Positions 8,394 to 16,039 of a stretch of DNA of 64,000 nt are shown piece after piece (positions within the stretch are counted from its first letter, which is position 1; each line of letters opens with the position of its first letter). Below the pieces are notes generated by a model. The model searched no databases and had not been told where the DNA came from. It was given only the letters and a program-made list of their open reading frames with translations. The position numbers and the translations under genes were made by a program. The stretch covers positions 1,468,001 to 1,532,000 of the forward strand of contig NZ_CP080590.1 in NCBI RefSeq assembly GCF_019504385.1, read 5' to 3'. This stretch comes from Devosia salina. Its GTDB lineage: Bacteria > Pseudomonadota > Alphaproteobacteria > Rhizobiales > Devosiaceae.

Positions 8394-9599
8394 ATGAGGG
8401 GCGCCGTTCTTAATGCCGATCCGCCCCGGAGTCGCCCCGCCTTGCCGTTCGTCCGCCGTCTCGCCCTCGCTCTTGTCCTTCTCATGACCGGCTTGGTTCA
8501 CGCCTGGGCAAACCCCCTGCTGGTGGTGGATCGCGCAACGCTGGATGTGCTTTACGCCGAGGACGCAGGTCAGCCTTGGCATCCCGCTTCGCTGACCAAG
8601 CTGATGACGGCCTATGTCGTCTTCGAGGAACTGGCCAAGGGCACTGTTACGCTCGATACGCCGGTGACCATTTCGCGCAATGCCTTCAACCAGGCGCCGA
8701 GCAAGTCCGGCCTGCCGGTCGATAGTGCAGTCACCCTCAAGGACGCCCTCTATATCCTCGTGGTCAAGTCGGCCAACGACATGGCGGTGGCGATCGCCGA
8801 GACTGTCGGCGGCAGCGAGGCCAATTTCGTGGCCATGATGAACGATACGGCGCAGCGCATGGGGCTGACGGCCACGCATTACGTCAACCCGCACGGGCTG
8901 CATGACCCGCGCCAGGTGACCAGCGCGCGCGACCTGGCGATCATAGCGCTCTATATCGAACAGTCCTTTCCCCAATACATGCCCATGTTCGCCACCGGCG
9001 TGATCAACCTGGGCAAGGCGCGGCTGGAGTCCAACAACAGCCTGCTCGAGGGTTTCCCCGGCACCACCGGCATGAAGACCGGCTATGTCTGTGCTTCGGG
9101 GCTGAACATCGTGGCGACCGTCGATCGCAATGGACGCCGGCTGCTCGCGGTCGTGCTTGGCGGGTCCTCTGCGCGGGAACGCAACGAGCGGGCGGCGGGC
9201 CTGATGCTTGAGGCGCTGTCCGGTCAATTGCGCCCGACCGGCCAGACAGTGCTGTCACTGGCCAACAGGGCCGGGGTGGAGCCCATCGACATGCGGCCCC
9301 TGATCTGCGGCAAGGACGCCAAGGCCTATGTGGCCGAGCAGGAAGCAGAATTTCCCATGGGGCTGAAGGACCAGCCGTCCTACCTGACCGGCGATATCCC
9401 GGTCAGCGAGTATACGGCGGTCGATCTCGGGCGGATACGCACCGGCATCGCACTTCCGCGTCCGCGACCGGCGCATGTTCCTGCCATTCCGGCCCCAACG
9501 TCGGTGGGCAGTGCCTCGATTGAAAGCGTGCTGCGGCCCGGACTTTCGGTCAGCGGCCTCGACATTGCACTGCCGCGCCCCCGTCCGGCCGATCTCTGA
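8394..9599 (+). CDS. D-alanyl-D-alanine carboxypeptidase (low-molecular-weight PBP, DacC-like)
   Basis: A serine DD-peptidase that trims pentapeptide side chains of peptidoglycan in the periplasm. From the ATG at 8394 a signal peptide spans about residues 20-40 (LALALVLLMTGLVHAWA). The three active-site motifs are present: SLTK (residues 66-69), SAN (126-128) and KTG (228-230). The C-terminal 100 residues carry two copies of an ALPRPRPA-type proline-arginine sequence typical of rhizobial homologues. A more upstream ATG at 8370 is possible but would lengthen the leader. Confidence 0.9.
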   Translation: MRGAVLNADPPRSRPALPFVRRLALALVLLMTGLVHAWANPLLVVDRATLDVLYAEDAGQPWHPASLTKLMTAYVVFEELAKGTVTLDTPVTISRNAFNQAPSKSGLPVDSAVTLKDALYILVVKSANDMAVAIAETVGGSEANFVAMMNDTAQRMGLTATHYVNPHGLHDPRQVTSARDLAIIALYIEQSFPQYMPMFATGVINLGKARLESNNSLLEGFPGTTGMKTGYVCASGLNIVATVDRNGRRLLAVVLGGSSARERNERAAGLMLEALSGQLRPTGQTVLSLANRAGVEPIDMRPLICGKDAKAYVAEQEAEFPMGLKDQPSYLTGDIPVSEYTAVDLGRIRTGIALPRPRPAHVPAIPAPTSVGSASIESVLRPGLSVSGLDIALPRPRPADL

Positions 9600-9650
9600 A
9601 GCGCGCAGGGACGGGGCGGTGGAGCCGCGCAACTACGAGGCCTTGAGGGT

Positions 9651-9893
9651 CTAGGTCCTTGGCGCGCCTAGCGCCGTCACCTCGAAGCACATGACGCCAT
9701 CGGCCTCCTTCTGGGTCACGGCGTGGTCATGTTGCCGGCAAAAGAGCGGGATATCGATCTTCGCCATCGGGTCCGTGGCCAGCACGGTCACCACCGTCCC
9801 CGCAGCGGCATTGGCCAACCGTTTTTCCATCTTGAGGACCGGCAGGGGGCATTTGAGCCCCCTTGCGTCGATGACCGCATCATCAATTGCCAA
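9651..9893 (-). CDS. TusA-family sulfurtransferase-like protein
   Basis: The 80-residue product has the SirA/TusA fold with DARGLKCPLPVLKMEKRL at about residues 9-26, including the CPxP motif whose Cys carries persulfide sulfur. Canonical TusA relays sulfur for tRNA 2-thiouridine; the paralogues common in alphaproteobacteria are less understood. The only sensible start is TTG at 9893, inside the final codons of the CAP-domain gene (11-nt overlap), so translation is probably coupled to that gene. Confidence 0.8.
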   Translation of the reverse strand: MAIDDAVIDARGLKCPLPVLKMEKRLANAAAGTVVTVLATDPMAKIDIPLFCRQHDHAVTQKEADGVMCFEVTALGAPRT

Positions 9894-10353
9894 GGACGAG
9901 CACCCAGTAGACGCCGTAGCTTGACGAGGGATTATACGCCACTGCGACGCCTGCCTTGCTCGCAGGAGCGGCCAGTCCAACTGCGTCGGCGCTGTTGTTC
10001 CGCCATCCCGAAAAGGTCTCGGCGAACGTGGCATAACCAGCGCTGAGCTTCATCTGCACCAGGGCCTGCGGCTTGGTGGGGGCCGTTCCGGTTTGCGCAT
10101 ACTGGCTGGCCAGCGCCTGCGCCGTGCCGTTCAGCCCGGCATCCGCCACCAGGGGTGGCATGTTGCGTGTCGCCCGGTAGGCGTTGATCAGGCCGATTGC
10201 CTGCTGGCTGTCCAGGGTGGCGTTTGGCTGGTCCATGCGTGCCGACAGACCCGTGGCCAGCGCCGCCGGAGAGGTGTTGCCGCCAAAGGACGAACAGGCG
10301 GCCAGCGCGATGGACAGGGCACCAATGGCCAGCATTGCGGGAAGTTTAGTCAT
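9883..10353 (-). CDS. CAP (SCP/PR-1) domain lipoprotein
   Basis: The 156-residue protein starts with a lipoprotein signal (MTKLPAMLAIGALSIALAAC, lipobox Cys at residue 20). A CAP domain follows, seen in LINAYRATRNMPPLVADAGLN, SAGYATFAETFSGWRNN and the C-terminal YGVYWVLVLGN. CAP proteins are secreted or envelope-attached and of varied or unknown function. The start was chosen at MTKLPAM because it gives an intact lipoprotein leader with an AAAGGAAC ribosome binding site. It overlaps the downstream TusA-like gene. Confidence 0.82.
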   Translation of the reverse strand: MTKLPAMLAIGALSIALAACSSFGGNTSPAALATGLSARMDQPNATLDSQQAIGLINAYRATRNMPPLVADAGLNGTAQALASQYAQTGTAPTKPQALVQMKLSAGYATFAETFSGWRNNSADAVGLAAPASKAGVAVAYNPSSSYGVYWVLVLGN

Positions 10354-10507
10354 CTTGTTCCTTTCGGGGCGCCCCTTGACCCAGCCAATATCACTGTCCG
10401 CCTTATCGCCTCTTAACGGAAACTGGGAACCATTGCATGGACGGTGGAGCCATTTGACGCGCCACGCGTTGGTGGCGGGCAGGACGTTTCGTTGGCAAAA
10501 TGCTTGC

Positions 10508-12115
10508 ATGACAACGGAAACCTGCAAAAAGGGGCAGCATTGTGGGGAGGCATCGCTGGTCGGGGGCAGGGGAATACGTTTCGGGGAAGTGCGAGCCACG
10601 ACCGTGGCTATTGCCTTTCTCATTCTGTGCATTGCAGCTTTTGTTTCAGTCTTCGCCTATTATGTGACCCAGGCAATGGGCCAGACGCGGACCCGGCTCG
10701 AAGAGCGCGCGGACGCTGCGGCTCAGGTCGTGGCCACCAATGCGGGTTGGGTTGCGCAGGTGGCCAATCAGACCCTGCGCCGCGTGGACGCAGCCGTCGG
10801 ACCGGAAATGCTCGGGGACCGGGAAACGCTGCGGGCCGCTGTGGAGGGGCTGCCAGCCAATGTCGATGTCTACATCATCGATGCCCAGGCCAACACAATC
10901 TTCTCGACCGTTCCTGGCGCCGAATCCATCAACGTGGCCGACCGGGACTACTTCATTGCCTTGCGCGAGGGCGCCCCATTCTACACCTCGGACATGCTGG
11001 TCAGCCGGTTGACCGGGGAGAACATCTTTGTCTTCTCAAAGCGCATGTCGCGGCAGGGACAATTTGCCGGCGCCATCATGGTGTCCTTCAGCGGCGCTCT
11101 GGTTCAGACCTTCTGGTCTTCACTGGATCTCGACGAAGGGTCCACTGTCAGCCTCGTCCGGCGCGATGGCATGTTGATGGCCCGCTACCCTCGGGTAACC
11201 GAGCCGGTGGATCTCTCCCAGCATCCCCTTATCACCCAGTATTTGCCGCAGGCCGAGGCGGGCAGCTATTTCTCCGAACAATCCCCGGTAGACGGGGTTG
11301 CCCGGGTGGTCAGCTACCGCGCCGTGCCTGGCACCGACATACTGGCTCTGGCCTCGATCGCCACCAATCGTACCTGGGAGAGTCTGCGCAGCGCGATCGT
11401 CGCTGTCATCATCATTGCCGCACCCATTCTGCTGGGCCTCGTCGGTGGCGGTGTGTGGATCGTCCGCCTGCTGCGCCGCGACGCCCGCAGGCGCGCCGAC
11501 CTTGAGGCCGCCAACGAGACCAATGTCCTGCTTTTCCGGGAAATCCACCATCGTGTGAAGAACAACCTGCAATCGGTTCAATCGCTGGTCCGCATGCAGG
11601 ACATGCCGGCGAGCGCCAAGATCGACCTGCAGAGCCGCCTGAGCGCCATGGCCGCGATGCACGAGCACATCTACAAGCATGATCGGTATGAGGACATCGA
11701 TGCCCACGATCTTGTGCGTGTGGTCGTTGACGAGGTCGTCCACGCCTATGGCGCAAGCGCCGATGTCGAATATGTGCTCGACCATGTGCCCGTGGATCGC
11801 GATCACGCCACACCGCTCTCGCTGCTGCTCAGCGAACTGGTGACCAATGCGCTGAAATACGCTTTCGCCGACGGAAGGGAAGGAACCATTACCGTCACGT
11901 TGCGGGATCTGGGTGAGGGCCGATGCTCCCTGATCGTCGCCGACAATGGCATTGGCATGGGTGAAATCCCCGAAACGCCGAGCAGCATGGGCCTGCGGCT
12001 GGTCCGCGGTGTCGTTTCCCAGATGGGCGGTACCTATCGGTTCCTCAGCGATAAGGGCACGCGTTTCGAGGCGGAACTGGCCCTGGCGGTCAACGGGCAC
12101 CCGACACAGCGGTAA
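10508..12115 (+). CDS. Membrane sensor histidine kinase, HWE/HisKA_2 type
   Basis: The 535-residue protein has a transmembrane segment at about residues 30-53, an extracytoplasmic dCACHE-like sensor with VDVYIIDAQANTIFST and NVADRDYFIALREG, a second membrane segment near residues 298-318, and a HisKA_2 dimerisation domain with phospho-acceptor motif REIHHRVKNNLQ. The ATPase domain follows, with ELVTNALKYAF and NGIGMG. Such kinases drive PhyR-type general stress or other alphaproteobacterial pathways. No response regulator is adjacent. Upstream in-frame starts overlap the divergent CAP gene and are not credible. Confidence 0.88.
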   Translation: MTTETCKKGQHCGEASLVGGRGIRFGEVRATTVAIAFLILCIAAFVSVFAYYVTQAMGQTRTRLEERADAAAQVVATNAGWVAQVANQTLRRVDAAVGPEMLGDRETLRAAVEGLPANVDVYIIDAQANTIFSTVPGAESINVADRDYFIALREGAPFYTSDMLVSRLTGENIFVFSKRMSRQGQFAGAIMVSFSGALVQTFWSSLDLDEGSTVSLVRRDGMLMARYPRVTEPVDLSQHPLITQYLPQAEAGSYFSEQSPVDGVARVVSYRAVPGTDILALASIATNRTWESLRSAIVAVIIIAAPILLGLVGGGVWIVRLLRRDARRRADLEAANETNVLLFREIHHRVKNNLQSVQSLVRMQDMPASAKIDLQSRLSAMAAMHEHIYKHDRYEDIDAHDLVRVVVDEVVHAYGASADVEYVLDHVPVDRDHATPLSLLLSELVTNALKYAFADGREGTITVTLRDLGEGRCSLIVADNGIGMGEIPETPSSMGLRLVRGVVSQMGGTYRFLSDKGTRFEAELALAVNGHPTQR

Positions 12116-12200
12116 CCGACAGCGCCGGCGGCATATTTGAGCTTGAAGCGGTCCTCGTCATGGGGCATGCATTAACCGGATATTTTTGATCAGGTTTATT

Positions 12201-12314
12201 ATGTCCTTCAGAGACGACGCCGCTCAACGCCCCGCCATGTGCAGTTTTCGGGACCTCCCTTCCTCATCGGTGGGAGCCTCAAGGCCGGCGCCCTCCAGGC
12301 CAGGACCGGCCTAA
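12201..12314 (+). CDS. Possible 37-residue leader ORF coupled to the siderophore-interacting protein gene
   Basis: An ATG at 12201, preceded by CAGG at workable spacing, opens a 37-codon frame rich in Arg, Pro, Ser and Ala. Its TAA overlaps the next gene's ATG as TAATG, the classic arrangement for translational coupling. I recognise no homologue. It may be a leader peptide in an iron-regulated transcript or a chance frame. Confidence 0.3.
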   Translation: MSFRDDAAQRPAMCSFRDLPSSSVGASRPAPSRPGPA

Positions 12315-13204
12315 TGAACAAGAGCTTCTATGAGGCGACGGTCCTCTCAAGCCGCTATCTCACGCCCGGAATGCTGCGACTGACTTTTGGCGGTGAGGGC
12401 CTCAAGGGTTTTCCCGGCACGGGCCGACCCGACGAATATGTGCGGCTCTTTTTCCCCAACGAGACCACTGGCCGCCTGCACTTGCCGCATATCGACGAGC
12501 AGGGGCGCTGGACTTATCCCGATGGCGGCCAGGGTGCCATTCGGTGTTCGACCTACACGATCCGGAACATTCGCCAGGACATCGGCGAGCTGGACATCGA
12601 CTACGTTGTGCATGAGGGCGGACTGGCCAGCGATTGGGCCAAGGGGGCGAAGCGTGGGGACGTCGTGACCTTGAACTGCCCGCACGGCCTCTACGACCCG
12701 CCGGCGGATACGGCGTGGCAATTGCTGCTCTGCGACGCCACGGGTCTGCCCGCCCTGTCGCGCATCCTTGAGAACACCCCGCAGGATTTGCAGTCCAGAG
12801 TGTTCGTCGAGATCGCTCAGGCCAGTCACCGGCAATCCCTGCCGCCCCATCCCAATGCGACCGTCACCTGGCTCGACGGTAGCGGGAATGGTGTTGCAGC
12901 CAGCCAGCTGGGGGCGGTCATGCACGCTGTCCCGATACCCGCGACCCCGGGCTACATTTGGGTGGCCGGTGAACAGAAGGTGGTGCGCGCCATCCGCAAA
13001 TATGTGCGGCACCAGCTCAAAATGCCGGCGGAGCGCTATCAGCTCGTCGGCTACTGGATCGATGGCGGCGAGGCGTGGGACGCCCGATGGGATGCTGTTC
13101 CGGCGGAGGTGAAGACGGCGATCGAGGCCGGCTGGTCGTCTGGACGCGATCCGGAACTGGTGCGCGACGAGTATGATGCGACACTGGAGAAATTCGGCCT
13201 CTGA
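12314..13204 (+). CDS. Siderophore-interacting protein / NAD(P)H-dependent ferric reductase
   Basis: The 296-residue protein belongs to the ViuB/SIP family of FAD enzymes that reduce ferric siderophores in the cytoplasm to release iron. Diagnostic stretches are GRPDEYVRLFFP, RCSTYTIRNIR (FAD-binding RxYTxR), VVHEGGLASDWAKGAKRGD and WVAGEQKVVRAIRKYVR, which precedes the family's YWIDGGEAWDA end. Length is normal. No siderophore transporter is adjacent. It is preceded by a small coupled frame and a 198-bp gap with an AT-rich tract at about 12178-12200. Confidence 0.88.
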   Translation: MNKSFYEATVLSSRYLTPGMLRLTFGGEGLKGFPGTGRPDEYVRLFFPNETTGRLHLPHIDEQGRWTYPDGGQGAIRCSTYTIRNIRQDIGELDIDYVVHEGGLASDWAKGAKRGDVVTLNCPHGLYDPPADTAWQLLLCDATGLPALSRILENTPQDLQSRVFVEIAQASHRQSLPPHPNATVTWLDGSGNGVAASQLGAVMHAVPIPATPGYIWVAGEQKVVRAIRKYVRHQLKMPAERYQLVGYWIDGGEAWDARWDAVPAEVKTAIEAGWSSGRDPELVRDEYDATLEKFGL

Positions 13205-13266
13205 AGCGGTCTGCCGCTGGACGATGACCGCTTGTGCGCCGGCAGTTCGGGCGCTAACAGCGAGCC

Positions 13267-14307
13267 ATGACACGAATTGGCTTTCTGGGCGCAATGAACC
13301 GCGACATCGTTGTGCAGGGAACCGCGGAAACCCTGCTCGCGACGCTTGGCATTGACGCTGCTCCGCTGATCGAAACCGCCATTTCCGACGACACGGCACT
13401 GCGCGGCGCCACGCTGTTGCGCCAGGAGGGTTCAGCGGACCACCTCGGCGGCTCCGCTTTCAACGCCGCGCGCGTGGCGGCCTTGCTCAACGCCGACCAA
13501 TCGCTTGACCTTGCCTTCTTCGGCATTGCGGGCACCATCGGCGCGGCGTCACCGCATCATGACGCGTTGCTTGACTGGGGCATTGACGCATCCGGTGTGC
13601 TCAAGGTGCCCCAGCCGCCGGCCACCTGCCTTGCCATTGTCGAACGCGACGGGCGCACCCTGCTGACGGCCAGCGGCGCGAATGCGGGCGTTGCCGACTG
13701 GATCCGATCCAGCTTCGAGGGTCTCGCCCTGAGCGTCTCGCGTTGCGACATCATCCACGTCACCTCTTTCCTCGATCCGGCGACGCCGGGACTGATCGCC
13801 GAACTGTTGCGGCACGCCCGAAGGCACAATCCTGCACTGGTCGTGTCGCTGGACCCGGGCATGGCCTGGATTGGTCCCGGCGGCGCTGGTCTGGAAAGCC
13901 TGCTCGGCCAGACGCGCATATTGCACCTCAACAACGAGGAATTTGACGCACTTTGCGGTGCGGGGGGACCAGGTCCCGCCATGGCCATGCTCGCCCCCGA
14001 AGGGGCGATTGTGGCGCGCACGCATTCTGGCGCGACGGTGTTTTCTGCCGGCCCGGACGGCCTGGTCGTTGCAACGCTTTCCCCACGGGCCTTGCCCGCC
14101 TCCGCCAATATCGTAGATGCGACCGGTGCCGGCGATACCTTCTGCGGCGCCTTTCTCTGGGCCTATGGTGCGCATTCGGGTGACCTGCTGCGCGCTGCTG
14201 CATTGGGCTTCGAGCTGGCGCGGCTCAAGGTCGCCATGCGCGGACCCCTGTCCATGTCCGCCACAGTTCGGTCGGCGGTGCAGTCATGGACCCAGTTGAC
14301 GCGATAG
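13267..14307 (+). CDS. PfkB-family carbohydrate/nucleoside kinase
   Basis: The 346-residue protein is a ribokinase-fold sugar or nucleoside kinase. The PfkB signature DATGAGDTFCGAFLW near residue 285 contains the catalytic Asp and anion hole, and the N-terminal substrate lobe includes LGGSAFNAARVAALL. The substrate cannot be read from sequence. It stands 62 bp after the siderophore-interacting gene on the same strand, but a functional link is not evident. Confidence 0.82.
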   Translation: MTRIGFLGAMNRDIVVQGTAETLLATLGIDAAPLIETAISDDTALRGATLLRQEGSADHLGGSAFNAARVAALLNADQSLDLAFFGIAGTIGAASPHHDALLDWGIDASGVLKVPQPPATCLAIVERDGRTLLTASGANAGVADWIRSSFEGLALSVSRCDIIHVTSFLDPATPGLIAELLRHARRHNPALVVSLDPGMAWIGPGGAGLESLLGQTRILHLNNEEFDALCGAGGPGPAMAMLAPEGAIVARTHSGATVFSAGPDGLVVATLSPRALPASANIVDATGAGDTFCGAFLWAYGAHSGDLLRAAALGFELARLKVAMRGPLSMSATVRSAVQSWTQLTR

Positions 14308-14542
14308 TGGCCGGCATTCCCTGAACGCACGAAAATTTTACCGCGAAGCTCTATTGCGGCGATCTTCGAACCTGTCCGTGGCGTATTCGAGCACTGTTTT
14401 GTCTGAAATAGCGCTGCCGGTAGTACGTTGTTATTGTGGCTGGTGTAGTGAAGGTGCCATACTGGCAGACTTTCACGCTTCTGAAATTTTCGATCGTACG
14501 CGGGTGTTACTGGAGGGTGAGCAGCTCTGCTCACACCAGCCT

Positions 14543-15238
14543 ATGCAATGGGATCAGCAAATCTTCGTCGCAAAGCTCAATGTCGAACACTTTCGCTTGA
14601 GGCTGGAAGGTGAACTCGATGACGCGCAGAGGCGGACAATCAGCGGCCTGCTGGCCGAGGAGGAAGCCAAGCTGGGCAGGCTCAAGGCCGCCGCGGGTGA
14701 ACGCGACCTCTCGGCCCTCATCGACATTCTGGCCCAGCGCGCTGGCATCCTGTTCGATGGCGCTTCGCCCGCTAGTATCGAGAGCCACCAGAGTCGACTG
14801 TCTGCCACTTTCGACCAGGTGCCGGTTGGCATGGGGTTGACAGACGGGGACGGCAAGCTGGTCCTGGCCAATGATCGCATGCGGCGGTTCGTACCCAGCG
14901 AGATTCCCTCCCGTGACCCGGAGCGTCTACGACGCTGGCGCCTCGAGACCAGAGATGGTCCGCTCAGCCCCTTTCGCTGGCCAGGGGCGCGGGCTCTTCG
15001 CGGCGAACCGGTCAATCCCGGAATCGAGTCGATATTCATTGCTGACGATGGGCACGAGACCGCAGTCCGGGTGGCCGCCGTGCCGGTCAGGGATGGGGGC
15101 GCCAGGGTCGCCGGCGTAATTGCTGCAGTCTATGAACTGGAGGCTTTAGGGCGTGACGAGACGCTTCAGTGCATTTCGGTGTTGGTCGCCGAGGAGATGG
15201 GCAAGCCATTTCCCGGGGACGCTGCCGATCTGGCGTGA
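14543..15238 (+). CDS. PAS-domain protein of unknown output
   Basis: From the ATG at 14543 the product is 231 residues. The first 50 residues (LNVEHFRLRLEGELDDAQRR then LLAEEEAKLGRL) form a helical segment found at the start of several rhizobial PAS proteins, and a single PAS domain follows at about residues 80-200 (STFDQVPVGMGLTDGDGKL). No kinase, cyclase or DNA-binding domain is present, so it may be a partner or sink for other signalling proteins. The start is uncertain; the frame is open back to 14354. Confidence 0.6.
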   Translation: MQWDQQIFVAKLNVEHFRLRLEGELDDAQRRTISGLLAEEEAKLGRLKAAAGERDLSALIDILAQRAGILFDGASPASIESHQSRLSATFDQVPVGMGLTDGDGKLVLANDRMRRFVPSEIPSRDPERLRRWRLETRDGPLSPFRWPGARALRGEPVNPGIESIFIADDGHETAVRVAAVPVRDGGARVAGVIAAVYELEALGRDETLQCISVLVAEEMGKPFPGDAADLA

Positions 15239-15466
15239 TTAGGGCTGCCACTCACGCCAATGCGAGGGCTCCAGGCCCGAAAGCTTCTGATTGCTTTGGG
15301 CATTCACCCAGCCGCTGGCAATTCTTCGGCATGGAAACACCAAAGCATGCGTTCCCTGCGCATCGATAACTGCCAGTTCGATGTCGCGATCGAAAGGCGC
15401 AGTCGATATTGCGTGCCAGTCATCGTCAGGCGCGCGCGCGGTGGATTGATCGACATGGTGTTGCAT
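15239..15466 (-). CDS. Conserved small hypothetical protein (DWHAISTAPFDRD type)
   Basis: A 75-residue protein contains DWHAISTAPFDRDIELAVID and HALVFPCRRIASGWVNAQ, followed by a PSHWREWQP end. I recognise this pattern from small conserved proteins of Bradyrhizobium and relatives with no assigned function. It is convergent with the PAS gene, with only one base between the two stops. A FixK-type box lies 163 bp upstream, farther than for other genes of the island, so its control by FixK is doubtful. Confidence 0.65.
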   Translation of the reverse strand: MQHHVDQSTARAPDDDWHAISTAPFDRDIELAVIDAQGTHALVFPCRRIASGWVNAQSNQKLSGLEPSHWREWQP

Positions 15467-15628
15467 AGCCGTGCTCCGTTGACAGGCGAGAGCACGTCCA
15501 TTGTCCCTCAGTCACCGGCACCCGCTTGCGTACCTCCGGCAATAAAGAAAACGATACGCCTCGGTCCCGGCAATCGCAAATGAAGTTTTCGCCGTCGGTT
15601 ACGGCACTCGGTTTGGTCGCTTTGCTTT

Positions 15629-15642
15629 TTGACGATGGTCAA
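15629..15642. promoter_or_regulatory. FixK/FNR box (TTGACGATGGTCAA)
   Basis: A perfect TTGAC-N4-GTCAA box. Rightward class II activation would start transcription near 15677, just ahead of a strong terminator at 15736-15772, and so make a short RNA. The closest minus-strand start is 163 bp away. Confidence 0.65.
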
Positions 15643-15676
15643 GAGCTCCTCGCGCCGATTGCGGCACAGTCTCAAC

Positions 15677-15772
15677 GTGAGCGCCGAACGATGTTACCCC
15701 ACATCAGCAGTGGCCTCTGAACTCCATAGTCCCACTCGGGAGTGCGGTTCGCAGCCGCCTCCCGACTTTTTT
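15677..15772 (+). ncRNA. Candidate FixK-controlled small RNA
   Basis: The inferred RNA of about 96 nt is bounded by a perfect FixK box centred about 41.5 bp upstream of its predicted start and by a canonical terminator at its end. No convincing gene lies between; a 9-codon frame (ATG at 15691, MLPHISSGL) is present but has no good ribosome binding site. The start is inferred from geometry only, and the -10 region is weak. Confidence 0.4.
15736..15772 (+). terminator. Rho-independent terminator
   Basis: TCGGGAG (15736-15742) pairs with CTCCCGA (15759-15765), with an inner GCGG/CCGC stem, and is followed by C and six T residues. It is strong and unassociated with any recognised plus-strand gene. 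Confidence 0.8.
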
Positions 15773-15806
15773 GTGTGCCTGTGGATGCAGCCTGTGGGCC
15801 ATGCAA

Positions 15807-15820
15807 TTGACCCTGATCAA
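15807..15820. promoter_or_regulatory. FixK/FNR box (TTGACCCTGATCAA)
   Basis: A perfect box whose centre is 62.5 bp upstream of the small membrane protein ATG at 15876, consistent with a -41.5 class II promoter and a leader of about 20 nt. Confidence 0.8.
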
Positions 15821-15875
15821 GGCAGGATGGCCTTGTACACGGGCATGAAGGCAGCCTGGCGCGAAAGGACACACC

Positions 15876-16031
15876 ATGGAACGCATTCACATCACGCAGC
15901 ACACTTCGCTTGGCGCCCTCTGGTTTGCAGGCTGGCTGTTCAGCATTGGCTATCTGCATCTCGATTTTTGGCGCGGACTGCTGGGACTGATTGTCTGGCC
16001 ATATTTCCTTGGCGCCTATTGGGCGCCCTGA
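15876..16031 (+). CDS. Small membrane protein (51 residues)
   Basis: The product begins MERIHITQHTSLGALWFAGW and has two hydrophobic stretches, at about residues 12-27 and 34-49, separated by a short HLDFW loop. I do not recognise the family. Its own FixK box and convergent position against the P-type ATPase gene (9 bp between the stops) argue that it is a real gene induced at low oxygen, perhaps acting at the membrane. AAAGGA lies just upstream of the ATG. Confidence 0.65.
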   Translation: MERIHITQHTSLGALWFAGWLFSIGYLHLDFWRGLLGLIVWPYFLGAYWAP

Positions 16032-16039
16032 GGCCGAGG

